Positions 16,586 through 19,138 of a stretch of 19,138 nt of DNA are shown here, in pieces. A model generated the notes under the pieces. That model made no database searches. It was not told the origin of the DNA and saw only the letters and a program-made list of their open reading frames with translations. The first letter of the stretch is position 1, and every line of letters starts with the position of its first letter. Source of the DNA: Fibrobacteria bacterium GUT77 (GTDB lineage Bacteria > Fibrobacterota > Chitinivibrionia > Chitinivibrionales > Chitinispirillaceae); NCBI GenBank assembly GCA_001462255.1, contig LIUJ01000055.1, forward strand, positions 1 through 19,138, written 5' to 3'. The translations under genes were made by a program, and so were the position numbers.

Positions 16586-16987
16586 CTACGCTTCGCCCCT
16601 TTTTTGCCTGTACACGTCGTGTTTCCAGTTTTCTATGTGGTTTTTTAGAGCGGCGAAACTTCGTTCGCTCATTACGTGCTCTACGCGGCACGCGTCGCTT
16701 ACGGCCGTTTTGCGGTCTACCCCCAAAAAAATGAGCCAGTCGGCTATGAGCGTGTGCTTCTCGTAAACGGATTCGGCCGTCTTGCGCCCGGTATCCGTGA
16801 GGGTTATGTGCCCGTCTGCGTCAATGTCGATAAACCCGCCGGAGCGCAGTTTTTTTAGGGCGACGCTAACGCTCGGCTTGGCGAAATCAAGCTCGTTGGC
16901 GATGTCCACAGCCCGAATCGGACGCCCGCCGCCGCCGAGAACCAATATCGCTTCCAAATAATCTTCAGACGATTCTTGTGAGTGCAT
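16586..16987 (-). CDS. DtxR/MntR-family metal-dependent transcriptional repressor
   Basis: A 133-residue regulator with an N-terminal winged helix (about 8-66: EDYLEAILVL, RAVDIANELDFAKPSVSVALKKL, ITLTDTG) and a metal-binding/dimerisation domain (about 70-115: EKHTLIADWLIFLGV, DACRVEHVMS). It lacks the SH3-like third domain of DtxR, so it has MntR size. By alignment from memory, metal ligands are D9, E12, H78, C100, E103 and H104. D9 matches MntR (Asp8), while C100 matches DtxR/IdeR (Cys102) instead of the MntR Glu99. It probably represses iron or manganese uptake genes when metal is plentiful; feoB in this window is a plausible but unproven target. It ends 19 bp from rodA, convergently. A perfect dyad touches its start codon. 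Confidence 0.9.
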   Translation of the reverse strand: MHSQESSEDYLEAILVLGGGGRPIRAVDIANELDFAKPSVSVALKKLRSGGFIDIDADGHITLTDTGRKTAESVYEKHTLIADWLIFLGVDRKTAVSDACRVEHVMSERSFAALKNHIENWKHDVYRQKRGEA

Positions 16988-17006
16988 ACAAACGCCCGCC
17001 GTTTGT
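16988..17006. promoter_or_regulatory. 19-bp dyad at the start codon of the DtxR-type regulator (candidate operator)
   Basis: ACAAACG (16988-16994) and CGTTTGT (17000-17006) are perfect 7-bp arms around a CCCGC centre, directly before the minus-strand ATG. The length and symmetry fit binding sites of DtxR-family dimers, and the position over the ribosome-binding region suggests autoregulation. A TATAAA-like -10 on the minus strand overlaps its edge at 17008-17013. Confidence 0.45.
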
Positions 17007-17076
17007 TTTTATAAAACCGTTATTGCCGCAAAACGCCTTTTTTTCTCAATAGATAATATAGAACATGGAGGTTGAA

Positions 17077-17172
17077 ATGTCAAACAAAAGGAAACGGCGG
17101 CGCCGACAGCGGCGCTACATCAACCTTTTTTTAAAAAAATTTGACTTCCCCCTGTCCCACAAAATATATTAA
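17077..17172 (+). CDS. Small arginine-rich peptide ORF (31 aa), function unknown
   Basis: A 31-codon ORF with ATG 17077 and TAA 17170-17172. It has a strong Shine-Dalgarno sequence, TGGAGG, 5-6 nt before the start, and a GATAAT (17052-17057) upstream. The peptide begins MSNKRKRRRRQRRY: ten of residues 4-13 include eight Lys/Arg with one Gln, then a mixed hydrophobic/basic half (INLFLKKFDFPLSHKIY). It is divergent from the metal regulator. I do not recognise a family. The charge suggests binding to RNA, ribosome or acidic membrane, but that is only inference. Chance cannot be excluded for so short an ORF; the ribosome-binding site is the main support. Confidence 0.4.
   Translation: MSNKRKRRRRQRRYINLFLKKFDFPLSHKIY
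17141..17170 (+). promoter_or_regulatory. Candidate promoter inside the small ORF
   Basis: TTGACT (17141-17146) and TATATT (17165-17170) with an 18-bp spacer: a good sigma70-type match overlapping the end of the 31-codon ORF. It would start a transcript near 17177 that crosses the next 400 bp toward the OmpA-like gene. Confidence 0.4.
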
Positions 17173-17232
17173 AACGGTGAACGACGAACGGTTTTGCGTT
17201 TGGGGGGACGGGCGCGGTTGCTTGAGGATACT

Positions 17233-17343
17233 GTGAAAACAATCCTTGATAAAGACTCGAAAACGGACAAAATACCCGGCTGTAAACCCTTCCCAAGAAC
17301 GTATATTATTATTGTTCGTTTTTATTTAACAATGACGGTGTAA
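17233..17343 (+). CDS. Possible 36-codon small ORF, GTG start, unknown
   Basis: GTG 17233 is preceded by TTGAGGA at 5-6 nt spacing. The frame runs to TAA 17341-17343. The peptide starts VKTILDKDSKTDKIPG and ends hydrophobic and basic (RTYIIIVRFYLTMTV). The stop lies 2 bp before a two-hairpin palindromic element. I recognise no family; it could be the remnant end of a lost gene, or chance. Confidence 0.2.
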   Translation: MKTILDKDSKTDKIPGCKPFPRTYIIIVRFYLTMTV

Positions 17344-17345
17344 TT

Positions 17346-17420
17346 GTAGGGGCGACCGTCCTCGGTCGCCCGTTTTCGAATCAACGAACAGCGCGGGCGA
17401 TCGAGGACGATCGCCCCTAC
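17346..17420. repeat. 75-bp two-hairpin palindromic intergenic element (complete copy)
   Basis: The element begins GTAGGGGCGACCG and ends CGATCGCCCCTAC, i.e. 27-bp terminal inverted repeats (17346-17372 and 17394-17420) around a 21-bp spacer. Each half is itself a hairpin: a 9-bp stem GGGCGACCG/CGGTCGCCC with loop TCCT at 17350-17371, and a 9-bp stem GGGCGATCG/CGATCGCCC with loop AGGA at 17395-17416. The halves differ by a C-G to T-A exchange that keeps pairing on both sides of the stem. Further copies lie at 19010-19052 and 19111-19138. No transposase is encoded, so it is a REP/MITE-like element by form. Confidence 0.85.
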
Positions 17421-17434
17421 AGTCTACGTTGTCG

Positions 17435-17456
17435 AAATTAAACGTTCCTTTAATTT
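17435..17456. repeat. AT-rich dyad 1 upstream of the OmpA-like gene
   Basis: Perfect arms AAATTAAA and TTTAATTT around CGTTCC. Same arm sequence and 6-bp centre as the dyad at 17514-17543; centres are 83 bp apart. Candidate operator. Confidence 0.5.
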
Positions 17457-17513
17457 ATACACTTAGTACCCCTCTCAATTCGCTCCATTCGCCATATTTA
17501 CCTCATAAAAACT

Positions 17514-17543
17514 GTCTAAATTAAACCAACGTTTAAATTAGAC
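17514..17543. repeat. AT-rich dyad 2 upstream of the OmpA-like gene
   Basis: Arms GTCTAAATTAAA and TTTAAATTAGAC pair at 11 of 12 positions around CCAACG. It overlaps a possible -35 (TTAGAC, 17538-17543) that is 17 bp from CATACT (17561-17566), so a repressor bound here could block transcription of the gene at 17586. A separate TTGACA at 17550-17555 has no -10 at proper distance. Confidence 0.5.
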
Positions 17544-17585
17544 AATTTGTTGACATATTCCATACTAAAGTAAGGAGCCATTTAG

Positions 17586-18983
17586 GTGAAACGGATAACG
17601 ATTTTTCTTCTTGCGGCGTTGTTTGCCTGCGCCAACACTATTTACGCGCAGTCGGAAGGGTCTGCGCCGGAACTTGAAAATGACGCCGGCGGTGCCGCCG
17701 CTGCAACTGAGGCCGCGCCGTCTGAAATCGCGCCTGAAACCGAGCCTCAAGCCGTACCTGAAGCCTTGCCGGCGGCGGCGCCTGCCGAGGCGTCCCCGTC
17801 GTACCGGTTGATAGTGAATTTTGAGGAGAATAGCCTCGAATTGGCGCCGCTGTCCGCCGCGGCGCTCGACAGTATGTCCGTACTGTTCGCTAAGCACAAC
17901 CGTAACCGTTACGAGGTGCACGGGTACTCTTGCCCCACCATAGCCGGTCAAAAGGTGATACGGCTCTCACTTCAACGCGTGGAGCGCGTGGTTGAACACT
18001 TGGTGTCGCTCGGTATCCCCGGAGAGAACATACTAACCGTGGTAAACGCGCCCAAAACAAGCGGCGGCGCAAACAAACCCTGCGCGGAAGATCGGCGTGT
18101 GGACATCATATCAACCGGCTACCGTTGGCGCAACGAGGAACCGCCCCCCGCCAAACAATCGGAACCGGAATTAAGGGTATCGGACAGCCTAAACGCGGTT
18201 ATGACGGAGCTCAAACGTAAGTTAGCCGAGTCCGAAGCGTCCGCCTCCGCCGCGCGCGCCGCGCCTGAACCGCCCCCGGTTCAACCCGTAAAAGCGGAGG
18301 AGGGCAAACAGGCCGTAGCGGTCTACATGGCCGGCGCCGAACCCCCCGCCGCCAAAGGCGTACACACGATAATGGGCGGCGAGCTGGCGAGAGTTTTGAG
18401 CGAGAGCGACAAGTACACCGCCGTAGACCGCACGGAGGTAATCCTACAACAATTGGACAAGGAACACGTCTATCAGCGTAGCGGGGCGGTAGACGACGAC
18501 CAAATCAAAGCCATCGGCCACCAGTTAGGCGTGCAATACCTTTGCATATCCAATATAAATCCTGTCGGCAAACGCTACTATTTGGACACGCGCCTTGTCG
18601 ACATAGTCACCGCCGAAATCTCCCGCTCCGTAACGGCGACGAGCACGCTAAAAGACGCCGGCGAGATGGCCAAAGTAGGCCGGAACATAGCGCTTGAATT
18701 ATTGGAAGCTGAGAAGACGATGAAACAACGCAAGTTGAGAAAAACGATATTCCGCTACACGGCGATAGGTTTGGATGTTTTAGGCGCCGGAATGTTGGCG
18801 TATGGATATATGGAGAACGGCAACGTAGTCAAGCACAAAGAAGCAATAGGCGCTGACGACGAGGGGCGCGAAATAATATCCAACGGCCCCGAAGCTCAAA
18901 GGGCGGCGACAAGACGGAACGTCGGCTACATAGTAGGAGGGGTATTGGTCGCGGCGGGCGTGTCGATACATATAATTTTTTAA
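17586..18983 (+). CDS. Exported OmpA-like / CsgG-LpoB-like fusion protein with C-terminal membrane spans
   Basis: A 465-residue envelope protein. The GTG start is set by AAGGAG 8 nt upstream and opens a signal peptide (MKRITIFLLAALFACANTIYA). Residues 23-72 are an Ala/Glu/Pro-rich linker. Residues about 73-178 are an OmpA C-terminal-like domain: NRYEVHGYSC, LSLQRVERVVEHLVSLGIPGENI and DRRVDI. The arginine of the LSxxR motif is kept, but the aspartate that normally follows GYT/S is a cysteine (C116), so diaminopimelate binding may be altered. After a second Pro-rich linker, residues about 240-375 look like the CsgG/LpoB fold (AVAVYMAG, TAVDRTEVILQQLDKEHVYQRSGAVDDDQI, GVQYLCISNI, DTRLVDIVTAEI). 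Two hydrophobic segments close the protein (391-408 and 447-463). A role in envelope or wall assembly is inferred, not shown. It has its own promoter region with two dyads. Confidence 0.85.
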   Translation: MKRITIFLLAALFACANTIYAQSEGSAPELENDAGGAAAATEAAPSEIAPETEPQAVPEALPAAAPAEASPSYRLIVNFEENSLELAPLSAAALDSMSVLFAKHNRNRYEVHGYSCPTIAGQKVIRLSLQRVERVVEHLVSLGIPGENILTVVNAPKTSGGANKPCAEDRRVDIISTGYRWRNEEPPPAKQSEPELRVSDSLNAVMTELKRKLAESEASASAARAAPEPPPVQPVKAEEGKQAVAVYMAGAEPPAAKGVHTIMGGELARVLSESDKYTAVDRTEVILQQLDKEHVYQRSGAVDDDQIKAIGHQLGVQYLCISNINPVGKRYYLDTRLVDIVTAEISRSVTATSTLKDAGEMAKVGRNIALELLEAEKTMKQRKLRKTIFRYTAIGLDVLGAGMLAYGYMENGNVVKHKEAIGADDEGREIISNGPEAQRAATRRNVGYIVGGVLVAAGVSIHIIF

Positions 18984-19019
18984 CAATTGATATGATGTGA
19001 TGTTGACCCGTAGGGGCGA
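18949..19019 (+). repeat. Direct repeat copy 1 (gene 3' end plus downstream flank)
   Basis: A 71-bp segment from TCGCGGCGGGCG to GTAGGGGCGA, comprising the last ten codons and stop of the OmpA-like gene and 36 bp beyond. It is repeated at 19050-19120, offset exactly 101 bp, with five substitutions. Confidence 0.9.
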
Positions 19020-19052
19020 TCGTCCCGATCGCCCGCGCCGTTTGTTGATTCG
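19010..19052 (+). repeat. Left half of the two-hairpin palindromic element
   Basis: This matches the reverse complement of 17378-17420 with one deleted base in the loop (TCC for TCCT) and two substitutions. It includes the 9-bp stem GGGCGATCG/CGATCGCCC and the spacer ending GTTGATTCG. The match stops where the duplicated gene end begins. At 27 bp after the gene's stop it may also serve as a transcription-end hairpin, though no T-run follows. Confidence 0.8.
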
Positions 19053-19084
19053 CGGCGGGCGTGTCGATACACATTATATTCTAA
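19049..19084 (+). pseudogene. Orphan duplicated 3' end of the OmpA-like gene
   Basis: The codons at 19052-19084 again encode AAGVSIHIIF and a TAA stop, as at 18951-18983, but the frame is blocked by TGA at 19046-19048, so only the tail exists. All four codon differences from the intact gene are synonymous (CAT/CAC, ATA/ATT, ATT/ATA, TTT/TTC). Confidence 0.75.
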
Positions 19085-19120
19085 CGATTGATATGATGTG
19101 ATGTTGACCCGTAGGGGCGA
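19050..19120 (+). repeat. Direct repeat copy 2
   Basis: Second copy of 18949-19019. Beyond it the sequence continues as a palindromic hairpin with stem GGGCGACCG and loop AGGA rather than the GGGCGATCG stem found after copy 1. Confidence 0.9.
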
Positions 19121-19138
19121 CCGAGGACGGTCGCCCCT
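19111..19138 (+). repeat. Right-half hairpin of the palindromic element, cut by window end
   Basis: 19115-19138 (GGGCGACCG, loop AGGA, CGGTCGCCCCT) is identical over 24 nt to the reverse complement of the left hairpin at 17348-17371. The window ends before the expected terminal AC. Confidence 0.75.

Noticed and set aside
17077..17172. Small basic ORF as a RiPP precursor or toxin
   Set aside because: There is no neighbouring maturation enzyme, exporter, antitoxin or leader/core pattern to support either reading.
17346..19138. CRISPR array reading of the repeated palindromes
   Set aside because: The copies are irregularly spaced, inverted and separated by a whole gene; there are no uniform spacers and no cas genes.

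Overview
The window reads as chromosome from a Gram-negative, rod-shaped bacterium of the Fibrobacterota or the wider FCB group, possibly a gut lineage. This is inferred from a signal-peptide-bearing giant TPR protein, a secreted protein with a basic C-terminal sorting-like tail, an OmpA-like/CsgG-like envelope protein and a PEMT-type lipid methyltransferase beside a complete rod-shape operon. Coding regions are moderately GC-rich with strongly AT-rich intergenic spacers. No rRNA, tRNA, CRISPR array, transposase or phage gene was seen.

Layout. Positions 2-1765 hold the 3' two thirds of a ferrous iron transporter gene (feoB), cut by the left edge. Convergent to it (1816-3255, minus) is a secreted two-domain jelly-roll-like protein. 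An AT-rich divergent spacer follows, then a 6.2-kb gene (3671-9832) for a secreted TPR protein whose middle is four tandem copies of a unit of about 271 residues, i.e. eight TPRs each. A clear hairpin terminator (9862-9888) separates it from a membrane methyltransferase of the ICMT/PEMT family (9908-10651), possibly a lipid A 1-phosphate methyltransferase. Next is the elongasome operon mreB-mreC-mreD-mrdA-rodA (10851-16566), tightly packed and complete: actin-like filament, its membrane partners, the transpeptidase and the SEDS glycan polymerase. A convergent DtxR/MntR-type metal regulator (16586-16987, minus) follows.

The accessory-looking part is 16988-19138. It holds a dyad touching the regulator's start codon, an arginine-rich 31-codon small ORF with a strong Shine-Dalgarno sequence, a possible second small ORF, a 75-bp two-hairpin palindromic element, and two look-alike AT-rich dyads 83 bp apart. 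Then comes a gene fusing an OmpA-like domain with a CsgG/LpoB-like domain. Just after that gene its last ten codons and downstream flank are repeated 101 bp further on. Four of the five differences between the copies are synonymous third-position changes and the fifth lies after the stop. Pieces of the same two-hairpin element flank this duplication.

The strongest leads are therefore (1) the palindromic element family with compensatory stem changes, (2) the duplicated, synonymously diverged gene end, which points to a paralogue, and (3) the giant TPR protein with 271-residue super-repeats. I did not find a clear undescribed defence or mobile system.
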